A stretch of DNA of 64,000 nucleotides. It comes from Rhodanobacter sp. DHB23. GTDB taxonomy: Bacteria; Pseudomonadota; Gammaproteobacteria; Xanthomonadales; Rhodanobacteraceae. Both the position numbers and the translations under genes were made by a program. The notes beneath the pieces are model-generated. The model saw nothing but the letters and a program-made list of their open reading frames with translations. It did no database searches and had not been told where the DNA came from. Position 1 is the stretch's first letter. Each line of letters opens with the position of its first letter. Of the stretch, positions 28,580 through 36,505 are shown in pieces. The DNA lies in NCBI RefSeq assembly GCF_014842975.1, contig NZ_JACYXK010000029.1, forward strand, positions 1 through 64,000, written 5' to 3'.

Positions 28580-29346
28580 TGGCCCGCCCCCACGCCGGGC
28601 AGCTGCCACGTGTGGCGCAGGCGCGCGTATTCGTCCTGCGGCAGCAACACGAACACCGGGTGCTCCTGCGGCTTCAGCCACGCCAGCAGGCGCTGCATGG
28701 TGCCGGGCGTCATCGCGGTGCAGCCGGTGGTGCCCGTGGTGGGCGACGACCACAGGTGCGCGAAGATGCAGCTGCCGCCGTGCGCCACGCCGTCCGGGTT
28801 GTGCTCGATCACGAAGCCGATGCGGTAGGCCTGGTCTCCATGGAAATGCAGGTCGCGCCGCATCGGCTCGCTGGAACCCTTGAGCGCCGCTTCGCCGACT
28901 TTCGCCGTATCGGCAATGCGGTTGTAGAGCGGCGTGCCGCTGACGTCCATGCAGTAGTCGGTGGCGCTGAGCGCGAGGTACGGCATCGCCGTGTCGGTGT
29001 ACGCCGCGTAGCCGAAGGTAGTGCCGATGCGGAACACACCCGCCGGGCTGCGGCCATCGCCTTCGTGCTTCTGCGGGCCGTCACTTTCCCGCGGGCTGAG
29101 GCCGAGACCCCAAGCCGAACCGCTCTGGCCGATCACCACTGGCTGCGCCTTGCCCACTTCGTGCCACGCGCCACCGTGGTCACGCTGGTAGGTGCGCAGC
29201 GTGCCCTCGATGGTGTTCCAGTCAGGCACGGTGACCAGCACCATCTGCCCGGCGTTGGACCAGGCGGCGGTCGGATCATTCGCGGCGACGGCGTTGCCCG
29301 CGAGGGCCAGTCCGGCGATCAGCAAGGGGATGAAGGGATTACGCAT
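28576..29346 (-). CDS. L,D-transpeptidase (YkuD-type) family protein, secreted
   Basis: A 256-aa protein with a signal peptide (FIPLLIAGLALAGNAVAA) and a catalytic domain ending in the YkuD-like motif, H197 in IFAHLWSS and C209 in TTGTTGCTAM. The family forms or remodels peptidoglycan crosslinks or attaches proteins to diaminopimelate. GDGRSPAGVFRIG is the usual strand before the active site. It is first gene of the symporter/D-amino-acid dehydrogenase unit, sharing ATGA with the symporter. The ATG at 29346 is chosen because upstream codons read through a repeat. Confidence 0.82.
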   Translation of the reverse strand: MRNPFIPLLIAGLALAGNAVAANDPTAAWSNAGQMVLVTVPDWNTIEGTLRTYQRDHGGAWHEVGKAQPVVIGQSGSAWGLGLSPRESDGPQKHEGDGRSPAGVFRIGTTFGYAAYTDTAMPYLALSATDYCMDVSGTPLYNRIADTAKVGEAALKGSSEPMRRDLHFHGDQAYRIGFVIEHNPDGVAHGGSCIFAHLWSSPTTGTTGCTAMTPGTMQRLLAWLKPQEHPVFVLLPQDEYARLRHTWQLPGVGAGQ

Positions 29347-29369
29347 GACAGCGATGACTCCAACGAAAA

Positions 29370-29408
29370 GCCCCTCTCCCCAACCCCTCTCCCGCTTGCG
29401 GGAGAGGG
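29370..29408. repeat. CCCTCTCCC / GGGAGAGGG palindrome
   Basis: One full hairpin, CCCTCTCCCGCTTGCGGGAG followed by AGGG (29385-29408), plus an upstream half-site, lies in the 101-bp gap between the RpiR regulator and the L,D-transpeptidase. It could attenuate read-through between the two units. Confidence 0.8.
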
Positions 29409-29447
29409 AACAAGAACCGAGGCACGGGTAGACGTCCGGACGTCCAT

Positions 29448-30305
29448 TCACGACTCCAGCACCTGCTGGATGCGTTCCAGGTTGGCAACGAGCTGCGCGT
29501 GGCGCGCGTCGTCGCCCTCGCACAGCTGCACGAACAAAACATCCAGCAGGTGCTGCAACGCGGACTGGTAAAGCAGCGATTGGATGTACGGCCGTTCGTC
29601 GTGCGCCGATACCAGCAGGGCCACGTCAGCCAGCGCGCGCAGCGGGTTCGCGTTGTGCCGGGTCACGCTGACCAGCAGGCCGCGGCGCTCGCGGAAATGC
29701 CGGCCGATCTTGCACAGCGCCGGCTGGTTGCCGTGTTCGGAGAACACCAGCAGCACGTCGCCGGGGCCGGCGGCGGAGACATTGGCGGTCATCCGCGCGA
29801 GGTCGAAGTTGTGCACCACGGGCAGACCGAGCAGCGCGAGCTTGTAGGCGAAGGCGCGTGCATGGATGTCGTCCTCGCCGAGGCCGATGAGGAACAGCTT
29901 GCCGCCGCGAGCTGCCTTGGCCATGGCCTTGACCACCGCGGCCAGCGTCTGTGGCGGATTGATGAGTCGCGTGGCCTCCTCCGCCTCGGACTTGCGCCGC
30001 CACAGGCTGGTAGCCAACGACTCGCCAACCTCGCCACGGACCTGAGCGGCGGTTTCCACCTCGTCGCCATTGTCGGCACGGGCGATCGCCTCGCCCACCG
30101 AATACTTGAGGTCGGGATAGCCCTTGAAGCCCAGCTTCTGGGTGAACTTCACCACGCTCGACTGGCTGATGCCCAGCGCGTTGGCGAGCTGCTGCGAGGA
30201 GTAGTCGCGCAGCAGCTGCGCATTGTCCAGCACGAAATCGGCGATGCGGCGTTCCACCGCCGACATCCGGTCGCGCTCGGAGCGGATCTTGACCAGCGGC
30301 GACAT
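29448..30305 (-). CDS. RpiR/MurR-family transcriptional regulator
   Basis: A 285-aa regulator with an N-terminal HTH_6 domain (ERRIADFVLDNAQLLRDYSS, then QQLANALGISQSSVVKFTQK as the DNA-reading helices) and a C-terminal SIS sugar-phosphate-binding domain (LFLIGLGEDDIHARAFAYKL, DVLLVFSEHGNQPALCKIG). Members sense phosphosugars; MurR senses MurNAc-6-P. It lies 1 bp after the dipeptide epimerase gene and probably controls the surrounding peptidoglycan-peptide genes; the ligand is inferred only. A palindrome at 33633-33647 is a candidate operator. Confidence 0.88.
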   Translation of the reverse strand: MSPLVKIRSERDRMSAVERRIADFVLDNAQLLRDYSSQQLANALGISQSSVVKFTQKLGFKGYPDLKYSVGEAIARADNGDEVETAAQVRGEVGESLATSLWRRKSEAEEATRLINPPQTLAAVVKAMAKAARGGKLFLIGLGEDDIHARAFAYKLALLGLPVVHNFDLARMTANVSAAGPGDVLLVFSEHGNQPALCKIGRHFRERRGLLVSVTRHNANPLRALADVALLVSAHDERPYIQSLLYQSALQHLLDVLFVQLCEGDDARHAQLVANLERIQQVLES

Positions 30306-30306
30306 G

Positions 30307-31407
30307 TCAGCCCCCGGCGCCGGTTTCCAGCCCGCGGATCTCGCGGATGCCCAGGCCCGGCGCATCGGTCACCGAGATCTCGGACTCGTTGAAGATCACG
30401 CCGCCGTCCACCGGATTGAACTGGCACAGCGAGGGTCCGTCCAGGTCCACCTTGGTGATCGCGTTGGACTTCGCCACCGCCACGTGCACCGCCGCCGCCA
30501 CGCTGATCGAGGTTTCCAGCATGCAGCCGATCATGCACTCCACGCCGTGCAGCGCGGCGATGTCCGCGATCTTGATCGCGTTGGAGATGCCGCCGGTCTT
30601 CATCAGCTTGATGTTGATGATGTCGGCGGCGCGCAGGCGGATCAGGTCGATCACTTCCATCGGCCCGAACACGCTTTCATCGGCCATGATCGGCGTATGC
30701 ACGCGCTCGGTGACGTAGCGCATGCCCTCAAGGTCGCGCGCCTTCACCGGCTGCTCGACCAGCTCCAGCTTGATGCCGGCATCCTCCAGCGTCTGCAGCG
30801 CGTAGACCGCCTGCTTGGCGGTCCAGCCCTGGTTGGCATCCAGTCGCAGCAGCGCGCGGCCTTCGACTGCCGCGTAGATCGCCTTGACGCGCTCGATGTC
30901 GACGCCGATGTCCTTGCCCACCTTGATCTTCAGCGACTCGAAGCCGCGCTCCACCGCGGCGACGGAATCGGCCACCATCTTGTCGATGTAGTCCACGCTG
31001 ATGGTGATGTCGGTGGTGATCACCGGGTCGCCGCCGCCCAGCAGCTTGTACAACGGTGCCCCGTAGAGCTGGCCCCACAGGTCGTACAGCGCGATCTCCA
31101 CTGCCGCCTTGGCGCTGGTGTTCTTCTCCATCGCCGACTGCACCAGGTGGGTCAGCCGGTTGAGCTCGGCCACGTCCTGGCTGAGCAGGCGCGGCGTGAT
31201 GTAGTGGCGGATCGCGTCGGTGATCGAACCGTGGGTGTCGCCGGTGATCACCGCGGTGGCCGGCGCTTCGCCGTAGCCGACGTGGCCGGTGTCGGTGTGC
31301 ACCATCACCACGATGTCCTCGACCTGGTTGACGGTGCGCAGCGCGGTCTTGAACGGTGTCTTCAGCGGGACGCGCAGCATGCCGAACTGGATGTCGGTGA
31401 TTTTCAT
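30307..31407 (-). CDS. dgcA: dipeptide epimerase (L-Ala-D/L-Glu type), enolase superfamily
   Basis: A 366-aa muconate-lactonizing-subgroup enzyme. The catalytic lysine pair is visible: KIKVGKD (KxK) and NIKLMKTGG. Metal ligands lie in LRLDANQGW, LVEQPV and MADESVFG, and the VDLDGP DxD motif is the one that binds the amino group in L-Ala-D/L-Glu epimerases. It would convert L-Ala-D-Glu from cell-wall peptide to L-Ala-L-Glu for cytosolic peptidases. No signal peptide. It is followed by the RpiR regulator and preceded, across the 590-bp palindrome, by the NlpC/P60 gene. Other dipeptides are possible substrates. Confidence 0.88.
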   Translation of the reverse strand: MKITDIQFGMLRVPLKTPFKTALRTVNQVEDIVVMVHTDTGHVGYGEAPATAVITGDTHGSITDAIRHYITPRLLSQDVAELNRLTHLVQSAMEKNTSAKAAVEIALYDLWGQLYGAPLYKLLGGGDPVITTDITISVDYIDKMVADSVAAVERGFESLKIKVGKDIGVDIERVKAIYAAVEGRALLRLDANQGWTAKQAVYALQTLEDAGIKLELVEQPVKARDLEGMRYVTERVHTPIMADESVFGPMEVIDLIRLRAADIINIKLMKTGGISNAIKIADIAALHGVECMIGCMLETSISVAAAVHVAVAKSNAITKVDLDGPSLCQFNPVDGGVIFNESEISVTDAPGLGIREIRGLETGAGG

Positions 31408-31470
31408 GGGATGGCTTTCATCCTTGGTGGGTGCGTTTTGTATTCGTGTGCGCGTGTCGCGTAGACAGAG

Positions 31471-32057
31471 CGGTTTCGAGCGCCTGTCGGCGCCCGAGTC
31501 ACTTTTCTCTGCGTGGCCAGAGAAAAGTAACCAAAAGAGAGGCCACCCCGATGGCGCGCCCTTCGGGCATCCTGCCCTGCGGGTGCGCGGGCGGGTTCCG
31601 GGGTTTTCCGACGGCACATCCATGTACCGGCGGAAAACTGGCCGGCTTCCTGCCGGCCATCCTGCGGACTTTTCCTCCCCCCGCCCGCCGCGCCATAGGG
31701 GCCCCGGGTAAAGCAGCGCGCTCCCAGCGCGCACTTTTCAAAAGAGCCAAAGCACCGCAAGTTTGCGGCGCTTTGGCTTTGGCTTTTGCTTCTGGCGCGC
31801 ACGATGCGCGCCTGCTTTTCCGGGGCCCCTGGGCGGCGGTGAGGCGGGGACGACAAGGCCGCGCAGCGGGCGAGTCCAAGGATGGACTCGCCTTTTCGAC
31901 CGGACAGGAGTCCGGCCGAAAAGCCCGGCCACGCCTCACGGACTTGCCGGGCAGGACGCCCGGCAAGCGCCAACCGGGGTGGCCTTTCTCTTTGGTTACT
32001 TTCTCTTTGGCCACGCAAAGAGAAAGTAACTCGGGCGCCGACAGGCGACCGAAACCG
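31471..32057. repeat. giant nested palindrome (~590 bp) with ~80-bp terminal inverted repeats
   Basis: The left end (31471-31550) and right end (31975-32057) are near-perfect inverted copies, sharing CGCCTGTCGGCGCCCGAGT and GCGTGGCCA. A second inverted pair lies inside (31694-31735 with 31794-31840), and the centre folds as GCCAAAGCACCGCAA / GCGGCGCTTTGGC near 31746. Several short perfect hairpins lie between, e.g. CTTGCCGGGC / CGCCCGGCAAG at 31943-31967. Open frames across it in several phases look like products of the palindrome, not genes. Nothing else is seen between 31408 and 32161 apart from a GAGAGGG repeat at 32089. Confidence 0.85.
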
Positions 32058-32088
32058 CTTTGAACCTTGCGATGGCACAGCAAAAGCG

Positions 32089-32136
32089 CCCTCTCCCCCA
32101 ACCTCTCTCCCGCCAGCAGGCAAGGGGAGAAACAGA
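32089..32136. repeat. degenerate CCCTCTCCC repeat
   Basis: GCCCTCTCCCCCAACCTCTC followed by TCCCGCCAGCAGGCAAGGGG matches the GAGAGGG family with a decayed right arm. It lies between the giant palindrome and the stop of the NlpC/P60 gene. Confidence 0.65.
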
Positions 32137-32161
32137 GCCCGCGATTGGACGCGCAAACAAT

Positions 32162-33571
32162 TCATCGGCGGATGCGCACGATGCTGGTCATGTGGTCGAT
32201 AAAGGTGGAACCGTCCTTGCCATAAAGCATGGGCAGCAGCGGCGTCACCGACACCGCGTTGAGGTCGACGTGCGCGACGGAGCCGTCCGGCTTGAGGTAG
32301 CTCATGCCCAGCACGTCGTGGATCACCCACGGCTGTCCCTGCCACTGGCCCAGCACCATCATCACGTGGCCGGGGATGTAGACCAAGTCGCCGAGTTGCA
32401 GCTGCATCGCCGCCTGCAGGCGCACCGCGTGGCTGTCGGCGTCGGTGAACAAACGATGTTCCAGTGCGGGACTCTTGGCCTGGTCGCCGGTGTTGCGCGG
32501 CATCTGCACACCGAGGCTGCGGTACACGTCGGAGACAAAACCCGAGCAGTCGCGGCCGTCGTACGAATGGCCCCAACCGTAGCGCTCGCCGAGGAACTTG
32601 AATGCCTGGGTGATCAGGTTGCGCGGCGTCAGCGGCAGGTAGTCGGCGGCAGTGTCGGTGTTCTTCTGCAGCAGCGCGGGCACCAGCGCCATGCTGCCGT
32701 CAGCCTTGCGGATGGGCAACTGCAACGTGTACGCGGCATACGGCGTCTGGCCGTTCACCGGCTGGTCGGGCGGCAACGTGGCAAGCAGCGGCACGCGCGT
32801 GCCCATGTCCAGTTGCAGTTGCGACACCTCTGGCTGTTCGGGCGTGAACACGGTGCGCACGCTGGCGCCGGTGACGATGCGGTACGGCGTCTTCGCGGCG
32901 TAAGCCAGCACCACGTCCTTCGCGCCTTCCGCCACGTACTGCTTCTGCATCCATGCCGCGTAACGCGGACTCACCACGAACAGCCACTGGCCGTCGCGGC
33001 TCGCATGCACGATCACCACCGGCGTACCGGGGAATTCGGCACTCTCCTGGAAACGGTCGATGTCGTGGTCGTCGTCGCTGCTGAACACGCGCAGCGTGGT
33101 GGGAAAGGTGCGCAGCGCGGCGCGCTCCACCACCAAGCCGTAACGCACCGTGGTCTGCGCGGGGATGGTGTCCAGCGCCATATCGTTTTCGATCTTGTCC
33201 AGCGCAGTCGTCGGCACCGGCTGGCCGCGCTCGTCGTACAGCGCGTGCGTGGGCCGCTTCGACAGGTGTTCGATCCATGCGGCCACCTGCGCACGCGGCA
33301 GCGTGGCGGGCAATGCCGCGAGGTCGTGCATGGTGGGATCGAGCTTGAACAGCTTCGCGTTCTGCGCGTCGATCTCCGCGCGGGTAAAGATGTTCCGGTC
33401 GGGTTGCGATTGCAGGCCGATCCAGAACGCCGGCGTGAGTTGCGCATCGCCCACGCCGAGCACGCCGCTGGGCGGGATCGGCAAGCTGCTCGCGGGCACG
33501 CCGCGCGCCGGCAACGGCACGCTGGTCACCGCGAGGGCAAGAACCAAGGCTGCAAGAACCGGACGCTTCAT
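32162..33571 (-). CDS. NlpC/P60 endopeptidase with SH3-like domains (YkfC-like)
   Basis: A 469-aa exported protein: signal peptide 1-24, a long N-terminal region including two SH3-like segments (about 135-300), then the NlpC/P60 domain with catalytic Cys342 in YDGRDCSGFV, His402 in PGHVMMV and third polar residue His418 in WVIHDV. SH3-NlpC/P60 proteins such as Bacillus YkfC cut gamma-D-Glu-diaminopimelate bonds in free stem peptides. It is the first leftward gene of the cluster, and its promoter shares the AT-rich divergent region at 33572-33738 with the transglutaminase-like gene. ATG 33571 gives MKRPVLAALV, a proper signal peptide start. Confidence 0.87.
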   Translation of the reverse strand: MKRPVLAALVLALAVTSVPLPARGVPASSLPIPPSGVLGVGDAQLTPAFWIGLQSQPDRNIFTRAEIDAQNAKLFKLDPTMHDLAALPATLPRAQVAAWIEHLSKRPTHALYDERGQPVPTTALDKIENDMALDTIPAQTTVRYGLVVERAALRTFPTTLRVFSSDDDHDIDRFQESAEFPGTPVVIVHASRDGQWLFVVSPRYAAWMQKQYVAEGAKDVVLAYAAKTPYRIVTGASVRTVFTPEQPEVSQLQLDMGTRVPLLATLPPDQPVNGQTPYAAYTLQLPIRKADGSMALVPALLQKNTDTAADYLPLTPRNLITQAFKFLGERYGWGHSYDGRDCSGFVSDVYRSLGVQMPRNTGDQAKSPALEHRLFTDADSHAVRLQAAMQLQLGDLVYIPGHVMMVLGQWQGQPWVIHDVLGMSYLKPDGSVAHVDLNAVSVTPLLPMLYGKDGSTFIDHMTSIVRIRR

Positions 33572-33632
33572 CGTTTCACCCCTTCGCCTGCGCATCGCCG
33601 GGAGCGGCGGCACGGCGATGCCATGACACCAA

Positions 33633-33647
33633 GGAATATTTGATTCC
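33633..33647. promoter_or_regulatory. palindrome GGAAT-N5-ATTCC in the divergent promoter region
   Basis: The 167-bp gap between the divergent NlpC/P60 and transglutaminase-like genes is strikingly AT-rich for this genome. It holds the 15-bp palindrome GGAATATTTGATTCC, a rightward TTGACC (33675-33680) spaced 17 bp from TACACA (33698-33703), and a leftward TTGATG near 33661. The position suits an operator for both arms, with the RpiR-type regulator as the first candidate. Confidence 0.5.
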
Positions 33648-33738
33648 AATAACTTTCATCAACAGCATAAATTATTGACCACCATTTGCAAGCGTGCTAC
33701 ACAACCCGTTGGGGAAGCATCGCGGGGAGCTCTTTCAA

Positions 33739-35217
33739 ATGGCGAATGTGGCAAGCACTCCACGCCGGGCAACGCGCCTGCTGCTCGCACTGGCCTTGCT
33801 GGCCGCACCATGCGCGATGGCCTGGGCCGCGGACACGCCAACCAGCATCGCCGCCCTGGTCGACGCCGGCCAGTTCCAGGCCGCCGACGCCGACATCACG
33901 CAGGCACTGAACCAGCCCGGGCTGGACGCCATCACGCGCGACGCGCTGCTGTTCCAGCGCGAACGCATGCGCCGCATCCGCTACGACTTTTCGCTCGATG
34001 CCGACGCGCTGAAGGCGCGCATCCGCAAGCAGGTGCCCGACCTGCGCGACGACGAATTCCGCGACTGGGACGAGCACGGCCTGCTCGAACGCATGGTGAT
34101 CGACGGCCGCGTGATGTACTTCAAGCGCGACGCCTCCAACATCTTCCGCCTCAGCGCCGGGGCCGCCGCGCGCCGCGCCCATCCCGCGCCGTTCGACGAC
34201 GACCCGATGGGCGTGCTGAACGACTACCACCGCGAAGTGCGCACCGCATCGCTGCAGGAAAGCCGTAGCAGCGTGCTGCCGCACCGCGTGCGCATCACCC
34301 AGACGCTCACCGTGGATGCCGACGCAGTGCCGGCCGGCAAGACCGTGCGCGCGTGGATTCCCTACCCCAAGGCACTGCCGGGCCAGCAGGACGACATCCG
34401 CTACGTGAGCAGCGTGCCAACAAAGCACGCCATCGCGCCCGATGCCGCGCCGATGCGCACGGTGTACTTCGAAAAGGCCGCGCAGGCCGGCAAGCCCACC
34501 ATCTTCTCGGTCACCTACGAAGTCACGCTGTCCGCGCAATACCACGCGATCGATCCGGCCAAGCTGGTGCCCGCGACGATCACGCCGGAACTTGCACCCT
34601 ATGTCGCGGAGCGCGCTCCGCACCTGGTGTTCACCGAGCAGCTGCGCCTGTTCTCGCGGCAGGTGGTGGGCGACGAGAAGAATCCCTACCGCATCGCGCA
34701 GAAGCTGTTCGCCGCGGTGGACGAGATCCCGTGGGCCGGCGCGCGCGAGTACTCCACCATCCCCGACCTCAGCGACTACACCTTGCACGCGGGCCACGGC
34801 GACTGCGGCCAGCAGACCATGCTGCTGATCGCCCTGCTGCGCCTGAACGGCATACCGGCGCGCTGGCAGTCCGGCGCGATCTTCGCCGACGGCGGTTACA
34901 ACGACATCCACGACTGGGGCCAGCTCTACCTCGCGCCCTACGGCTGGGTGCCGATGGACGTCACCTTCGGCCGCCTGCATCCGGGCGCGCAAGCCAAGCC
35001 CGGCGACGACGCGCTGGAGTGGTTCTACCTCGGTGGGCTGGATGCCTGGCGCGTCGCCTTCAACAGCGACTTCGGCCAGAGCTTCACGCCGGCCAAGCAG
35101 TCGTTCCGCTCCGACAACGTGGATTCGCAGCGCGGCGAAGTCGAGTGGAGCGGCGGCAACCTCTACTACGACCAGTGGAACTACGGCTTCGACTGGTCGC
35201 CGGTCGATCGGCATTGA
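33739..35217 (+). CDS. transglutaminase-like (cysteine protease fold) protein, secreted
   Basis: A 492-aa protein with a signal peptide (LLLALALLAAPCAMAWA) and a C-terminal transglutaminase-core domain. The catalytic triad is C356 in HAGHGDCGQQT, H391 in IHDWGQLYL and D407 in PMDVTFG. The middle part has an Ig-like/strand-rich segment (VRITQTLTVDADAVPAGKTV). Such bacterial proteins are usually peptidases or amidases, not crosslinkers. First rightward gene of the cluster, 19 bp before the decarboxylase gene. A GGGGAG lies 8-9 nt before ATG 33739. A cell-wall or peptide substrate is inferred from neighbours. Confidence 0.8.
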   Translation: MANVASTPRRATRLLLALALLAAPCAMAWAADTPTSIAALVDAGQFQAADADITQALNQPGLDAITRDALLFQRERMRRIRYDFSLDADALKARIRKQVPDLRDDEFRDWDEHGLLERMVIDGRVMYFKRDASNIFRLSAGAAARRAHPAPFDDDPMGVLNDYHREVRTASLQESRSSVLPHRVRITQTLTVDADAVPAGKTVRAWIPYPKALPGQQDDIRYVSSVPTKHAIAPDAAPMRTVYFEKAAQAGKPTIFSVTYEVTLSAQYHAIDPAKLVPATITPELAPYVAERAPHLVFTEQLRLFSRQVVGDEKNPYRIAQKLFAAVDEIPWAGAREYSTIPDLSDYTLHAGHGDCGQQTMLLIALLRLNGIPARWQSGAIFADGGYNDIHDWGQLYLAPYGWVPMDVTFGRLHPGAQAKPGDDALEWFYLGGLDAWRVAFNSDFGQSFTPAKQSFRSDNVDSQRGEVEWSGGNLYYDQWNYGFDWSPVDRH

Positions 35218-35236
35218 CCCCTTCATAGACTCCGCA

Positions 35237-36505
35237 ATGAACCCACTCACCCTGGACACCCTGCCCTCCACGCATTTCGACGGCGTGGACCTTGTCACGC
35301 TCGCCGAACGACTCGGCACGCCACTTTACGCCTACTCGGCCAACGCGATCCGCCAGCGCATCAGTGGCCTGCAGGCGGCGCTGCACGGCATGGATGCGAT
35401 GATCTGCTATGCGGTCAAGGCGAACAGCAACCGCGCCATCCTCGAACTGATGGCACAGGCGGGACTGGGTGCGGACATCGTGTCCGCCGGCGAACTGCAG
35501 CGCGCGCTGCATGCCGGCATCCCGCCCGAACGCATCGTGTTCTCCGGGGTGGGCAAGAACGACGACGAGATCGCCGAGGCGCTGGCCGCCGGCATCCAGC
35601 GCTTCAACGTGGAATCGCTGGACGAGCTGCATGCCATCGAGCGCATCGCCGGCGAACACGGCGCGATGGCACGCGCAGCGGTGCGCATCAACCCCGACGT
35701 CGACGCGCTCACCCACGCCAAGATCTCCACCGGCAAGTCGGAAAACAAGTTCGGCGTGGGCATTGCCGAGGCACGCCGCTGGTTCGACGCGCGCGCCACG
35801 CTGAAGCATGTGCAGCTCGACGGCCTGCACGTCCACATCGGCTCGCAGATCCTGTCGCTGGAACCGTATCGCCAGGCCCTGCAGCGCGTGGCCGCGTTCT
35901 GGCGCGAACTGCGTGACGCCGGCCATCCCGTCGCCAGCATCGACGTGGGCGGCGGCCTCGGCGTGCGCTACCGCGATGGCGACGTGCCGATTGCGCCAGC
36001 GGATTACGTCGCGGTGATCCGCGAAGCACTCGCCGGCTTCGAGGGCCGCTTGCTGCTGGAACCCGGCCGCTACCTGGTGGCCGAGGCCGGCGTGCTGCTG
36101 ACGCGCGTGTTGCGCATCAAGCACGGCGAGGCGCGCGATTTCCTGGTGCTGGATGCGGCGATGAACGATCTCGCCCGCCCCAGCCTGTACGACGCCTGGC
36201 ACGACATCGTGCCGGTGTCCGACGAGGCGCGACCGCAAGCGGTGTACGACATCGTCGGCCCGGTCTGCGAGACCGGCGACACCTTCGCGCAGGCGCGCGA
36301 GCTGCCCGCCTGCGCGGCGGGTGACCTGGTGATGATCCGCGGCACCGGCGCCTATGGCGCCTCGATGGCCTCCACCTACAACTCGCGGCCGCTGGCCGCC
36401 GAAGTGCTGCTCGACCGCGGCCGCCATGCGCTGATCCGCCGGCGGCAGACACTGGATGAAATGCTCGCTGGCGAACAGTCCGCCAGCCAGTGGGAGACGA
36501 CATGA
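35237..36505 (+). CDS. lysA: diaminopimelate decarboxylase-like PLP enzyme (fold type III)
   Basis: A 422-aa alanine-racemase-fold decarboxylase. The PLP lysine is K61 in ICYAVKANSN; other signatures are GLGADIVSAGEL, VHIGSQILSLEPY, SIDVGGGLGVRY, LEPGRYLVAEAG, and the cross-subunit Cys344 in VGPVCETGDTFA, as in LysA. It would turn meso-diaminopimelate into L-lysine. Placed here it fits processing of diaminopimelate released from wall peptides, but it could equally be the main biosynthetic lysA. ATG 35237; its stop overlaps the next start (ATGA). Confidence 0.9.
   Translation: MNPLTLDTLPSTHFDGVDLVTLAERLGTPLYAYSANAIRQRISGLQAALHGMDAMICYAVKANSNRAILELMAQAGLGADIVSAGELQRALHAGIPPERIVFSGVGKNDDEIAEALAAGIQRFNVESLDELHAIERIAGEHGAMARAAVRINPDVDALTHAKISTGKSENKFGVGIAEARRWFDARATLKHVQLDGLHVHIGSQILSLEPYRQALQRVAAFWRELRDAGHPVASIDVGGGLGVRYRDGDVPIAPADYVAVIREALAGFEGRLLLEPGRYLVAEAGVLLTRVLRIKHGEARDFLVLDAAMNDLARPSLYDAWHDIVPVSDEARPQAVYDIVGPVCETGDTFAQARELPACAAGDLVMIRGTGAYGASMASTYNSRPLAAEVLLDRGRHALIRRRQTLDEMLAGEQSASQWETT

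Noticed and set aside
31431-32101. Overlapping plus- and minus-strand frames of about 200 codons inside the giant palindrome
   Set aside because: Their sequence mirrors the inverted repeat (the same peptides appear from both strands), so they are by-products of the palindrome.
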